Source: a virus
Length of the DNA: 56,136 nucleotides
IMG/VR virus record: IMGVR_UViG_3300042987_002630
Span: 1-56,136 of that record
Reading direction: 5' to 3' (one strand)
The stretch's first letter is position 1; each line of letters starts with the position of its first letter. The notes beneath the pieces are model-generated. The model saw nothing but the letters and a program-made list of their open reading frames with translations, was not told the DNA's origin and did not search any database. The position numbers and the translations under genes are program-made. This document shows positions 1 to 8,412 of the stretch, in pieces.

Positions 1-979
1 ATGCACTGCAAGTTTGCGATGTGTATGCTGCATGTACGCGAGTTAACCGGACGCCGTTTTCTTCGCATGCATGTTCTATCCGTTGCTGGGCCAAGCCCAC
101 TCGCCAGAATTGATTTCGTCTACCCCATTTGTTACCTTGCTTGATTTCACTCAAGTCTTCCATTACCAAATGGCTGATTTCTTGCCAAGGTATATCGTTT
201 TTGATAGAGTAGTTTATTTGGTTTTTGAGTTCAGTTCTTGCCCTTGCATGAGATTTGCTGCGTTGCTTGCGACGGGCAATAACCTCTAATATGTCTTTGA
301 CTCTTTTACCAGTGGTATGGGTGGTTTCTATGTTGCCGTTGGAACAAGTGACCAACTTGTTTCTGCCCATGTCCACACCCATGATGGCTTGGTTGGGTCG
401 CAAGGCTACATCTTTGACAAAATAGATACCCAAGCTACCATCGGAATTAACACGCAAACAATTGGTTTTCATGACAAAACCACGTCGCATTAGGTCTTGC
501 ATGTGACGTGTGGGTGTGAATGGGATGAAATAACTACCACGAGGAAATGATGTGATCTTGATCCAGTGGCTGGCAATCTTGCTTGTTCGATTCTCTTGTA
601 TGTCAATAAATCTTGAATCTAGCTCAATGTTAACTGAATTGATGTCAATGGACAAGCTTTTGTTGTTCCATTTGTTTAGGATTTCTTGTTGGTATTTTTG
701 TAGGTTGTTGGCTTTTTGAGCCAATTTAACTTTCTCTTGAATTGATCTGACCATTGCGCTGGCTTGTTTGGCACACACCTGACTCAAACGAGCTGGCAAT
801 TGAATTTGATCAGTGACGTCTTTGTTGGCAAATTTGGTTATTTTATCTTGATATAACTGGTGATCAACTAGTTTTTGTAGTTCTCGTTTATAGATATCAA
901 ATGGCCGCATCAACATCAAGTGTTTGATGTGATTGGCTAGTTTGGGTCTGTAAGTTGATATCCTAGTAATCTTGCTCAT
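1..979 (-). CDS. tnpB: TnpB-like RNA-guided nuclease, partial (runs off left edge)
   Basis: An open frame of 326 codons starts at an ATG at 977-979 on the minus strand and has no stop before the window edge. It reads as a TnpB/IS605 OrfB protein: the RuvC-I aspartate lies in MGVDMGRNKL (about residue 208), the RuvC-II glutamate in HLVMEDLSEIK (about residue 277), and the frame ends just as the zinc ribbon begins (TSQTCSA). Family role: an RuvC-like nuclease guided by an RNA from the element's right end. That right end lies outside the window, so guide and element ends cannot be seen. The protein is clearly a different lineage from the four-copy TnpB family later in the window: the N-terminus and RuvC-I context differ, and the typical left-end sequence (CTCCCGCCGCGG) is missing upstream. 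It could be a domesticated or homing TnpB rather than an insertion sequence. The assignment is confident; mobility is unknown. Confidence 0.85.
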   Translation of the reverse strand, partial: MSKITRISTYRPKLANHIKHLMLMRPFDIYKRELQKLVDHQLYQDKITKFANKDVTDQIQLPARLSQVCAKQASAMVRSIQEKVKLAQKANNLQKYQQEILNKWNNKSLSIDINSVNIELDSRFIDIQENRTSKIASHWIKITSFPRGSYFIPFTPTRHMQDLMRRGFVMKTNCLRVNSDGSLGIYFVKDVALRPNQAIMGVDMGRNKLVTCSNGNIETTHTTGKRVKDILEVIARRKQRSKSHARARTELKNQINYSIKNDIPWQEISHLVMEDLSEIKQGNKWGRRNQFWRVGLAQQRIEHACEENGVRLTRVHAAYTSQTCSA

Positions 980-1183
980 TTGTTGTATTATTTATGTTTT
1001 ATAATCAATCAATTGTCTTTATTAGTAATGTCACACATATGATAATATATTTGAATTTATTGCCCATTTAATGGTTTATAACTGAATCAAGTAGTCTAAA
1101 TTGATTTCCCTGAATTCAAGGAGTCAGCCAAATAGGTAATCATATGTGTCTTTTATTGGTTTTTAATAATTGCATACAAACAC

Positions 1184-1211
1184 TTGCGAAATGAATGAAA
1201 ATATGTAATAC
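1184..1211 (+). promoter_or_regulatory. sigma70-like promoter of the structured RNA
   Basis: TTGCGA (1184-1189), a 16-bp spacer and TAATAC (1206-1211) lie just upstream of the structured RNA, predicting a start near 1218. The rest of 980-1183 is AT-rich and has no convincing gene. It separates this unit from the divergent TnpB gene. Confidence 0.5.
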
Positions 1212-1217
1212 TCCCTG

Positions 1218-1674
1218 TATATCTTCCACAGGTAGGCGCACGTATATGTGGTCTTGGGAAACCAAGATGTCGGAAGGGTATTAGAGGCCTATATAGGAGG
1301 ACTCTCGGTCAACACACATCAAACGCAAGCTGAGTTGCTAGGGTTATATAACCTTTTGCGAGGCCTAGCAGCCAATTTGTGGGACTAGTCCAACCTCAAG
1401 TAACTTGAGGTTGGAAACATTGCAGCAAAAATGACAGCGCGGTGGAGTACTACGCCGTATTGTAAGAGCCACGTATTGTGAGTAACCTGAGCTCTTCCAG
1501 TCTTACGGATTGCCCCTTCTGGGACTGGGAAAAAGCGCAGGAGTGAAATAATCTCTAGATGCGGTAGGCTTGGCAAGCTGTTTGAGCCCATTTTATTCTC
1601 TACTGAATCGGAATAGCAAGGTCCCTGCTGCAATCTGATCCCCATGCTTTGGCTAGCATGGGGATTATTTTTTT
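1218..1674 (+). ncRNA. large structured non-coding RNA, family not identified
   Basis: About 455 nt with no credible ORF, bounded by a sigma70-like promoter and an excellent intrinsic terminator. Visible structure: a perfect 6-bp stem capped by a GAAA tetraloop (1252-1257 with 1262-1267); AGAG/CTCT at 1283-1305 around a GGCCTATATAGG palindrome; GCTAGG/CCTAGC (1337-1342 with 1364-1369) crossing CGCAA/TTGCG (1324-1328 with 1356-1360), which would be a pseudoknot; an 11-bp perfect hairpin at 1390-1414; and CCAGTC/GACTGG (1497-1502 with 1523-1528). The density of helices and the GNRA loop indicate a folded RNA rather than a leader. Phage-associated families of comparable character are GOLLD and ROOL, but I cannot match it to either from memory. 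It lacks the conserved cores I would expect of RNase P or a group I intron. It lies divergent to a TnpB gene and about 190 nt before uvsW, and is separated from uvsW by its own terminator. Confidence 0.75.
1638..1674 (+). terminator. intrinsic terminator of the structured RNA
   Basis: A 10-bp perfect stem (ATCCCCATGC / GCATGGGGAT) has an 8-nt loop and is followed by TATTTTTTT. This is the strongest terminator in the window. Confidence 0.9.
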
Positions 1675-1746
1675 AAACCCCACTTGCCAACGCCTTGTTT
1701 TTTCCAAACAAATGACATGAGTGTTGATAGGTGTGTGATGAAAGAT

Positions 1747-1775
1747 TTGATTTGACCATTTGATAATGATATACT
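1747..1775 (+). promoter_or_regulatory. sigma70-like promoter upstream of uvsW
   Basis: TTGATT (1747-1752), a 17-bp spacer and TATACT (1770-1775) lie about 90 nt before the uvsW ATG. The rest of 1675-1867 holds nothing else I can recognise. Confidence 0.5.
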
Positions 1776-1867
1776 ACAGTCTGAGATTAATAACCTGCCA
1801 AATGCAATCATGAGAGCATTTTGTCAGCAACCAAGGCAATAATAATGACTCAAAGGAATATTCAAGC

Positions 1868-4438
1868 ATGACAGACGTTGCTCAAATTTTGATTGAAGAT
1901 GAAGTAAACATTCATATCAAAAATATTGATCTGCCTACCAAAAAAGCATTGGTAAATGCTGTAAAGTTCTTTCTGCCACAAGCCCGTTATTCCCCTGCCT
2001 ATAAACTGGGTAGATGGGACGGTTGCACAAGCTTTTGTACATTGGGTGGCAAAACCTATCTCAACACATTGGACCGTCTGTTGCCAGTACTTCAAGACAG
2101 GGGATATGAATTTGAGATTGAGGACCAACGTGCTTATCATAAATTTGATTTTGACACTATTGATGAAACCTATCTGAGTGACATAACTTGGCCTCATGGA
2201 CATAGATTTGCCTATGAGAAGATTATCCTGCGTGATTATCAGATAGATGCTATCAATACCTGCCTACAGAATCTACAGGGGGTAAATGTACTGCCCACCA
2301 GTGCTGGTAAATGTCAACCATTATATGCCAAAGTTAAAACCCCACATGGCTGGGCCACCATGGGCGATCTAAAAGTGGGTGATTGGGTAGTTACTCCCAA
2401 AGGCAATGCTGCACAAGTTCAAGCTGTATTTGAACCAGGGCATAAGGATGTATATGAGTTAACGTTCAAGGATGGCAGAAAGGTCAGATCTTGTGAAGAT
2501 CATATTTGGCCCATCTTCCACCATGATTGGCAGAATAAGACCAAATTGTTGAGCCTAAAGGACATTATCACATTAAAGAATAAAACCAAACGACGTATAG
2601 GTGTGCCATTGGCAACTATGAGTCAAGACGTTCAACCTAGGACTCTTTCTCTAGATCCTTACTTGTTGGGCGTTATGTTGGGTGACGGATCTTTCAGGCA
2701 TGGCATTGGTATTACTTCACAAGATCAATTCATTCTGGACAAAGTTTCCGGTTTGTTGCACTCTGACTATGTGTTGAAACATCATGATCAATATGATTGG
2801 TCTATTGTGTTTAAAGATCATCACACTCATATGAGCTATAGATCAGTGTATGCCAAAAATCAAAAGAGAGACATATGTGGCAAGATTATTAAGGGTCAAC
2901 AATTGCCATCATATCATCTCTATAAATCTGTCCTAAATGATCTGGGACTTATGGGCACATATAGCCACACCAAGTTTATCCCAGAAATCTATTTGAATGC
3001 ATCATATCCACAGAGGTTGGAATTACTCAAAGGTCTCATGGATACGGATGGTTACGTGGATGCTAGGGGTGGCTATTCATATACTACTGTGAGTCCACAG
3101 CTTGCGGCTGACTTTGTGTATTTGATCAGAAGCGTGGGCGGCATAGCTTATACTAAAGTGTTAAAGAACAGGTCATATGTGAATAAAACTGGTGATAGGA
3201 TAAGCACAAAAGATGCATACACCATCAGGATATATCATCCCACTCCTGAACTGTTGGTGTCCCTTCCTCGCAAGCTGGATAGACTCCGGAGTCAAACTGT
3301 GAGATCCATACCTGTTCTCCCAATTACTGACATCAAACAGGTATCACATGAGCCTGTCAAATGCATCATGATTGACGATCCTGATCATTTATATCTGACA
3401 GATGACTTTGTTATGACACATAACACCCTCGTGACAGCCACCTTGAGCAAGATTGTGGAACCATATGGCAGAACAATTGTGATTGTTCCCAACAAAAATC
3501 TTGTGCAACAAACTGAGGAAGATTATCGCAATATTGGTTTGGATGTGGGGGTGTTGTATGGTGACAGGAAAGAATATGATCGTAAACATACCATCTGCAC
3601 ATGGCAAAGTTTGAATGTGTTGGACAAAAAACACAAGGATGCTTTGGATAATCTACAAATGGATGTATTCCTCAAAGATCTCACAGCAATCATAGTTGAT
3701 GAGTGTCATGCTATAAAGGACTTGAATATCCTACACAAATTGTTGACCACAGTGTTCAAAAATATACCCATTCGCTGGGGTTTGACTGGCACCATTCCCG
3801 AAGAAGAATACAAACAAATGGGATTGTTTACAGCAATTGGGCCACAAATTGGCATTTTGACTGCCAAAGAGCTACAAGACAAAGGTGTTTTGGCACAATG
3901 TCATGTGACAGTATTGCAAACTCAAGAAACTCTACAATATGGCAATTATCAGGAAGAACTCAAACATTTGCTGACTAATGATCAGCGTTTGACATGGATG
4001 GCCGGCATTATAGAAGAGATTGCCAACAGTGGTAACACCCTGGTGTTGGTAGATAGGATTGAAACTGGACAAAAACTCTATAACCAATTGAGTGACAGTG
4101 TGTTTATCAGCGGTGAAATGAAAAGCCAAGACCGTAGAGAACACTACAAAGAGATCAATTTCAGCGACAACAAGATAATGGTTGCTACTTATGGCACAAC
4201 CAGCACAGGCATAAATATTTCAAGAATATTTAATCTTGTATTAGTAGAAGCCGGCAAAAGTTTTGTACGTACTATTCAAAGTATTGGACGTGGCCTGCGT
4301 ATGGCTGATGACAAGGACAGAGTGGAGATTTATGACCTATGCAGCCGAATGAAATTCTCAAACAATCACTTGAACAAACGCAAGCAGTTCTACAACAAAG
4401 CTCAATATCCTTATGTGATCAAAAAGATCACGTATTAG
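1868..4438 (+). CDS. uvsW: UvsW-like recombination helicase with an in-frame intein
   Basis: A superfamily 2 helicase of the UvsW type, which in T4 unwinds branched recombination and fork intermediates and R-loops. The extein comprises residues 1-148 and 520-856 (485 aa, close to T4 UvsW at about 500). Motifs in order: the Q-motif-like region LRDYQIDAI; Walker A PTSAGK-T, interrupted between K148 and T520 by the intein; DECH box (IIVDECHAIKD); GLTGT (motif III); QSIGRGLRM (motif VI). The helicase cannot bind ATP until the intein is spliced out, because the intein splits the GKT triplet. The start ATG follows a weak AAGGA-like site. The 3' end overlaps the frame of the downstream homing endonuclease. 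Confidence 0.93.
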   Translation: MTDVAQILIEDEVNIHIKNIDLPTKKALVNAVKFFLPQARYSPAYKLGRWDGCTSFCTLGGKTYLNTLDRLLPVLQDRGYEFEIEDQRAYHKFDFDTIDETYLSDITWPHGHRFAYEKIILRDYQIDAINTCLQNLQGVNVLPTSAGKCQPLYAKVKTPHGWATMGDLKVGDWVVTPKGNAAQVQAVFEPGHKDVYELTFKDGRKVRSCEDHIWPIFHHDWQNKTKLLSLKDIITLKNKTKRRIGVPLATMSQDVQPRTLSLDPYLLGVMLGDGSFRHGIGITSQDQFILDKVSGLLHSDYVLKHHDQYDWSIVFKDHHTHMSYRSVYAKNQKRDICGKIIKGQQLPSYHLYKSVLNDLGLMGTYSHTKFIPEIYLNASYPQRLELLKGLMDTDGYVDARGGYSYTTVSPQLAADFVYLIRSVGGIAYTKVLKNRSYVNKTGDRISTKDAYTIRIYHPTPELLVSLPRKLDRLRSQTVRSIPVLPITDIKQVSHEPVKCIMIDDPDHLYLTDDFVMTHNTLVTATLSKIVEPYGRTIVIVPNKNLVQQTEEDYRNIGLDVGVLYGDRKEYDRKHTICTWQSLNVLDKKHKDALDNLQMDVFLKDLTAIIVDECHAIKDLNILHKLLTTVFKNIPIRWGLTGTIPEEEYKQMGLFTAIGPQIGILTAKELQDKGVLAQCHVTVLQTQETLQYGNYQEELKHLLTNDQRLTWMAGIIEEIANSGNTLVLVDRIETGQKLYNQLSDSVFISGEMKSQDRREHYKEINFSDNKIMVATYGTTSTGINISRIFNLVLVEAGKSFVRTIQSIGRGLRMADDKDRVEIYDLCSRMKFSNNHLNKRKQFYNKAQYPYVIKKITY
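2312..3424 (+). other. LAGLIDADG intein within UvsW (371 aa)
   Basis: Intein residues 149-519 of the UvsW precursor run from Cys149 (block A, CQPLYAKVKTPHGWATMGDL) to the terminal His-Asn (block G, FVMTHN), followed by Thr as the +1 nucleophile. Block B contains RSCEDHIW. Two LAGLIDADG helices are visible: YLLGVMLGDGS and LLKGLMDTDGYVD. The endonuclease acidic residues (D of GDG and D of TDG) are present, so both splicing and homing look potentially active. The insertion point is the Walker A lysine/threonine, a typical intein site because repair without loss of function demands precise removal. Confidence 0.93.
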
Positions 4439-6246
4439 ATCTTATAGATCAAGCATTACAACTGTTCAAACGTGCAGACAAAGTCGTACAATATCTTAAA
4501 GACAACACTATATGGACATGGATTCAAGAACAAATTGATTCTAATCTACTATTAACTACAAAAGAAATTGAGATTCTCACAGTGTTCGTGAATGGCCCAG
4601 CACCTCAATGTAACCAAGGCAATAAAATCACCTACGCAAACTACTCAGTAGGATATAGGTTTTGTGGAACTGCTGCAAAATGTGAGTGTGCCAGACAGAG
4701 TGTGAGCACAAAGATGAGTGTGATCAAAAGCAATGAGACACAAGAGCAAAAAGATCAAAGTCTAGCCAAACGTCAAGAAACAAACGTTCATAGGTATGGT
4801 GTTGCAAATCCATTCCAAGATATAGAAAAAATCAAACAATCATATGTTAAAAAATTAGGTGCTACCAATCCAAACAAGTTGCCTAGTGTACGAAATAAAA
4901 TTAGAAAGTCATGTGTGGACAAATATGGAGGGCCAGCTCCTGCCTGTGACCCAGCCGTTCAAGAAAAAATTGCCCAAACCAACAAGACTAGATATGGATC
5001 TACAAACATATTTGATAACCCTCTAGTTCGCGAACAACAGATGTCTACTCTTATGCAAAATTATGGTGTGCGTTATCCTATTCAGAATCCTGAAATTGCA
5101 CAACAAATCAAACAGACCAATTTGAGCAGATATGGGTACGAAAATGCAAGCAAAAATCATGAAGTCATCCAAAAAATAAAAGCAAGCCAACAACACACAT
5201 TTTTGGACAATTTGAAGACTAGATTAGAACCACACAAAATATCACCATTGGGGCAATTTGATCAAGTTAGCAATCACAGTCAATGGATGTGTGAAGTGTG
5301 TGAAAATGAATTCATATCCACAGCAATAAATGGAAGAGTTCCTAGGTGTCCCTGTTGCTATCCCAGTTATATCAGCCATCCACAAAAGGAAATTGCTGAT
5401 TATATTGCTAGCCTGGTAGGCAGAGACAATGTCTATCATAATGATCGAACTCTTTTTTTAGATGCTGATGACCGAAGGCGCAGCAAGGAAATAGACATTG
5501 TAGTCAAAGGACACAATTTGGCTATCGAATTTTGTGGATTGAGATGGCATACTGAATTTTTTGGGAAAAAACATAAACATTATCATGCTCAAAAAACACA
5601 AGATTGTTTAAACAAAAATATTCAACTGTTGACCATCTGGGGAGATGAATGGGAACTAAACAGATCTTTGGTCAAAAGTGTCATTGCTGTTAGATTGGGT
5701 TTGGCCATGCACAAATATCATGCTCGCAAACTGTCACTCGCTAGGGTGGACAGCCCTATGGCTCGGCTATTTTTTGAGGCCAATCACATGCAAGGATATG
5801 TGAACAGTTCACAACATGTGGCACTTATGGATGGTGATCAAATCATCATGTGCATGGCATTCATCAAGAGCCGTTTTGACAAGAATCACCAATGGGAATT
5901 GAGCAGGATGGCCACACTCAAACATTCAGTTGTCATGGGAGGCGCCAGTAGGTTGTTCTCTTATGCACAAAAAGCATTTGATATGAGCAGTCTCATATCC
6001 TATTGCGATCTCAGATTTGGTGTTGGTGGGGTATATGATCAATTGGGGATGACCAAAATAGGCAAACCCACGCTAGGCTATGAATATGTGGACATCAACA
6101 ATCCCAGTTATCGAATCAATCGCATCAAACTACAAAAGCACAAACTGGGTGATATTGGTGATCAATCGGCTGATGAATATCTCCGATCACAGGGGGTTGA
6201 TAGGTTATGGGATTGTGGCCATCAAAAATACACTTGGCGAGCATAA
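4339..6246 (+). CDS. free-standing Vsr-like homing endonuclease next to uvsW
   Basis: A long protein with three parts. First, about residues 150-280 hold repeated short modules of the pattern RYG(x)n(N/P)xxQxxxI, which resemble the DNA-binding repeats of phage homing endonucleases. Second, a CxxC...CxxC zinc ribbon (CEVC / CPCC, about residues 318-345). Third, a Vsr/EDxHD-type nuclease core: KEIDIVVKGHNLAIEFCG, then WH, H and the LLTIWGDEW strand. A C-terminal domain of about 180 aa (NHMQGY, WELSRMA, YCDLRFG, DRLWDCG) is shared with the endonuclease inside the gp41 locus. Such nucleases occur as homing enzymes in fractured split-intein genes (Dassa et al. 2009). This one sits right behind uvsW, whose intein has its own LAGLIDADG nuclease, so it may target the uvsW 3' flank. 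The first 33 codons overlap uvsW and no ribosome site is obvious. The true start is therefore uncertain. Confidence 0.8.
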   Translation: MQPNEILKQSLEQTQAVLQQSSISLCDQKDHVLDLIDQALQLFKRADKVVQYLKDNTIWTWIQEQIDSNLLLTTKEIEILTVFVNGPAPQCNQGNKITYANYSVGYRFCGTAAKCECARQSVSTKMSVIKSNETQEQKDQSLAKRQETNVHRYGVANPFQDIEKIKQSYVKKLGATNPNKLPSVRNKIRKSCVDKYGGPAPACDPAVQEKIAQTNKTRYGSTNIFDNPLVREQQMSTLMQNYGVRYPIQNPEIAQQIKQTNLSRYGYENASKNHEVIQKIKASQQHTFLDNLKTRLEPHKISPLGQFDQVSNHSQWMCEVCENEFISTAINGRVPRCPCCYPSYISHPQKEIADYIASLVGRDNVYHNDRTLFLDADDRRRSKEIDIVVKGHNLAIEFCGLRWHTEFFGKKHKHYHAQKTQDCLNKNIQLLTIWGDEWELNRSLVKSVIAVRLGLAMHKYHARKLSLARVDSPMARLFFEANHMQGYVNSSQHVALMDGDQIIMCMAFIKSRFDKNHQWELSRMATLKHSVVMGGASRLFSYAQKAFDMSSLISYCDLRFGVGGVYDQLGMTKIGKPTLGYEYVDINNPSYRINRIKLQKHKLGDIGDQSADEYLRSQGVDRLWDCGHQKYTWRA

Positions 6247-6267
6247 TGTGATCTTTTTAAACCTTGT

Positions 6268-6813
6268 GTGAAATCAATTAAATATACAATATTTGATTAC
6301 AGGAGACCGGTCATTAGAATTTTAACTACCAGCAACCAGGCTTTTGATCTCAACCAGTTACCTGAACATGTGGAGGACATGGGCTATTGTGTACTGGATT
6401 ACAGTGACCAACACAATGTGGACTATTATTGGCCACCACTGGTATTTTTGGACATTTTCAATGCTCCTTGTGCTGATATTCGCATAGGCAGCTATAACAT
6501 TCAAATGCCCTTGAATTGGAGTGTGGTGGTGGGTGACAAACACGGGGGAGAATTGGAAACAATCAAACTTGTGGATGTCATGCACAAAGATTTTACAGTT
6601 TTTGTGTTCAATCCCATCAATGGTTATATGCCAGACTTCCTGCCCATAGAAATTGAAAATGTGTTTGCAGATGTCAAATGGTGTTTTCCCAAACTCAAAT
6701 CTGCCAATTTTCTGGCAGTGCCACTTCACAACCTACCACAGCCTCTTTGTGCATTTTTCATACAGGATGTGTCCAAAAACGTTGATCAATTGGATATTAG
6801 ATTGTTATTATAG
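6268..6813 (+). CDS. conserved hypothetical protein of T4-like phages
   Basis: 181 aa, soluble, no signal peptide or membrane segment. I recognise the style (YYWPPLVFLDIF, MPLNWSVVV, WCFPKL) as a protein common in cyanophage/pelagiphage-type T4-like genomes, but no function is known to me. The frame opens with GTG at 6268. A much better ribosome site (CAGGAG at 6299-6304) lies inside the frame, with no ATG, GTG or TTG codon at a normal distance behind it, so the start is uncertain. The gene follows the homing endonuclease, whose insertion may have displaced the original leader. It converges with the minus-strand virion genes. Confidence 0.65.
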   Translation: MKSIKYTIFDYRRPVIRILTTSNQAFDLNQLPEHVEDMGYCVLDYSDQHNVDYYWPPLVFLDIFNAPCADIRIGSYNIQMPLNWSVVVGDKHGGELETIKLVDVMHKDFTVFVFNPINGYMPDFLPIEIENVFADVKWCFPKLKSANFLAVPLHNLPQPLCAFFIQDVSKNVDQLDIRLLL

Positions 6814-6818
6814 TCAAA

Positions 6819-6860
6819 GCAAACCCCAACTGTTTGCTCCGGCTTGCAGTTGGGGTTTGC
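6819..6860. terminator. bidirectional hairpin between convergent genes
   Basis: A perfect 14-bp inverted repeat, GCAAACCCCAACTG (6819-6832) and CAGTTGGGGTTTGC (6847-6860), has a 14-nt loop and lies between converging genes. T-tracts are weak on both sides, but position and strength suggest a terminator for the minus-strand structural operon and the plus-strand unit. Confidence 0.7.
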
Positions 6861-6894
6861 GAGTCTGCCAGTTTACCACTCTGGCCAAAGGGTA

Positions 6895-7281
6895 TCAAGC
6901 ATTTTCTAGTTGTACAACCAATCCGCTTGCATCATCTGTAATATCCAACAACCAGGGTGCTTCATCACCGCTGTTCCATACAAAACCACTTCCGCCATCA
7001 GTGTCTTGTTCCAAAACAACCAAATGTGCTTCCAAATTTAGTACAAAATAAGTGCTGCCTAGCGCATCAGTTGCTGTGATGTAGGCTTGTCCTTCATCCG
7101 GGGTGTTGTCTGCAACAAGAGTGCAGATGCTTGTGCCACCAGCTGTGGTCATTTGATATTCGTTGTCGCTTGTTTGTTTGTCAATACTTGCGTTTCTCAC
7201 CTGATTGTCACCCACCACGTATGCATGTGCAATCAGCGCAGGTGAACCTGTGAAGTATTTGTGGTTAAGAGGTCTTCCCAT
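6895..7281 (-). CDS. virion structural protein, short paralogue
   Basis: 128 aa beginning MGRPLNHKYF, the same N-terminus as the upstream neighbour. The C-terminal half (AYVVGDNQ...TSDNEYQMTT...DGGSGFVWNSGDEAPW) repeats the C-terminal module of that neighbour (AYVVDGTQ...TSTNEYLMET...DGGSGFVYASGEDAPW). It therefore looks like a duplication in which the glycine/threonine-rich middle was lost or never gained. Short N-terminal MGRPL peptides followed by beta-rich domains are typical of structural proteins in T4-like environmental phages; the location in the virion is unknown. AGGA lies 10 nt before the ATG. It is the second gene of a two-gene late operon. Confidence 0.7.
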   Translation of the reverse strand: MGRPLNHKYFTGSPALIAHAYVVGDNQVRNASIDKQTSDNEYQMTTAGGTSICTLVADNTPDEGQAYITATDALGSTYFVLNLEAHLVVLEQDTDGGSGFVWNSGDEAPWLLDITDDASGLVVQLENA

Positions 7282-7305
7282 GATTTTAATTCCTAATAGA
7301 GGTGT

Positions 7306-8244
7306 TTACGCACTTTCGATTTGCACAGTGATACCACTGGGATCCACACTGGTCAATTCCAGGCTCCAGGGAGCATCCTCACCACTGGCATATACAAATC
7401 CACTGCCACCATCAGTCCATCTCTCTAGAACTGCCAAATGTGCAGTCAATTTGGTCACATAATAGGTGCTGCTGAGACTGTCAGTTGCCTTGATATAGGC
7501 TTGACCTGCACTCAAGCTGTTGCTGGCCACCAATGTTACAATACTTTGTCCTTCAGTGGTTTCCATCAGGTATTCGTTGGTGCTGGTTTGTTTGATGATG
7601 TCAGCGTCCAATGTTTGGGTACCATCCACCACATACGCATGTGCCAGGATCACATTTGTGCCAGTTGTGGTCAGTACACTTGCACCAGTGGCAGTACTTG
7701 TGCCAGCACTGAATGTGGGAGCAGCATCAGACACACTAATATAGCCAGCTCCTGGGTCAGTAATGGTCACACTCAAAACTCGCCAAGTGACATTTACTCT
7801 TGCATTATTACCAGTGCCGCCATCCAGGCTGAGATTGGTAGTATAGCTGCCACCTGTGACCTTTTGCGGTAGAGCTGAATAGGATCCTCTCACACTCAGT
7901 GTAGTAAAGCCAGTAATTTCACCACTGCCTCCCACTGTATCAACTTCAATCTCCGCTTGCACAGTATAAGTACCAGCTGTTGTATCTCCTACAACTGCTC
8001 CGCCACCAATCACTAATACATCACCAGCAGTGTAGGAACCACCAGCATTGTTGATGGCAACAGTTCTCAATTCCATTATCACACTGCCTGTGGTAGTTGT
8101 GCCGTTGGGCAATGCTGGAGGACTAAAGGTCACAGTTGCCAAAGCATTGTAGTTGCCCTGCCCTGTGACTGTTACAGATGCCACACCTTCACCATTGCTG
8201 GTGGGCACGGGATTGAAATATTTTGGATTTAACGGTCTTCCCAT
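7306..8244 (-). CDS. virion structural protein, long paralogue
   Basis: 312 aa from MGRPLNPKYF. I chose this start (8244) over an ATG at 8325 because it matches the paralogue's N-terminus, has AGGAG upstream, and because the late promoter at 8332-8339 would leave the 8325 ATG essentially leaderless. The middle is built of Gly/Thr/Ser-rich beta repeats (GxGNY..LATVTF, GGSYTAGDVLVIGG, GAGYISVSDAAPTF) similar to those in the large 28709-31207 virion protein. The C-terminus is the module shared with the short paralogue. It is probably a surface-exposed tail, neck or capsid-decoration protein; which one cannot be told. Confidence 0.75.
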   Translation of the reverse strand: MGRPLNPKYFNPVPTSNGEGVASVTVTGQGNYNALATVTFSPPALPNGTTTTGSVIMELRTVAINNAGGSYTAGDVLVIGGGAVVGDTTAGTYTVQAEIEVDTVGGSGEITGFTTLSVRGSYSALPQKVTGGSYTTNLSLDGGTGNNARVNVTWRVLSVTITDPGAGYISVSDAAPTFSAGTSTATGASVLTTTGTNVILAHAYVVDGTQTLDADIIKQTSTNEYLMETTEGQSIVTLVASNSLSAGQAYIKATDSLSSTYYVTKLTAHLAVLERWTDGGSGFVYASGEDAPWSLELTSVDPSGITVQIESA

Positions 8245-8331
8245 TGTTCTTGGTCTCCTACGTGGCGTTCTAGGCCATACGGGGCGGGTGTGTGTTCCCC
8301 ATAAAACTGCAACTGTTGCAGCCATCAGGGT

Positions 8332-8339
8332 TATTTATA
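8332..8339 (-). promoter_or_regulatory. T4-type late promoter TATAAATA
   Basis: A perfect TATAAATA on the minus strand (within CTATAAATAACC) upstream of the two MGRPL structural genes. This is the core recognised by T4-type late sigma (gp55 homologue). Confidence 0.75.
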
Positions 8340-8412
8340 GAAAACTTGGCTCAACAGTTGAGTTTGTGAGCAAGATAACTATAATCAACAAACAAACTTT
8401 GAGTGATCACTG

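Noticed and set aside
1385-1645. 86-codon minus-strand ORF.
   Set aside because: Lies within the structured RNA; its codon use is unlike phage genes and no ribosome site precedes it.
1218-1674. Group I intron or RNase P RNA.
   Set aside because: The conserved P-Q-R-S core of group I introns and the conserved P4 region of RNase P are not apparent; there are also no flanking exons.
6819-6890. tRNA-like sequence on the minus strand (D-arm-like GAG...TGG...CTC pattern near 6865-6885).
   Set aside because: No matching acceptor stem, no T-arm and no CCA side; the 14-bp hairpin that would form the rest is better explained as a terminator.
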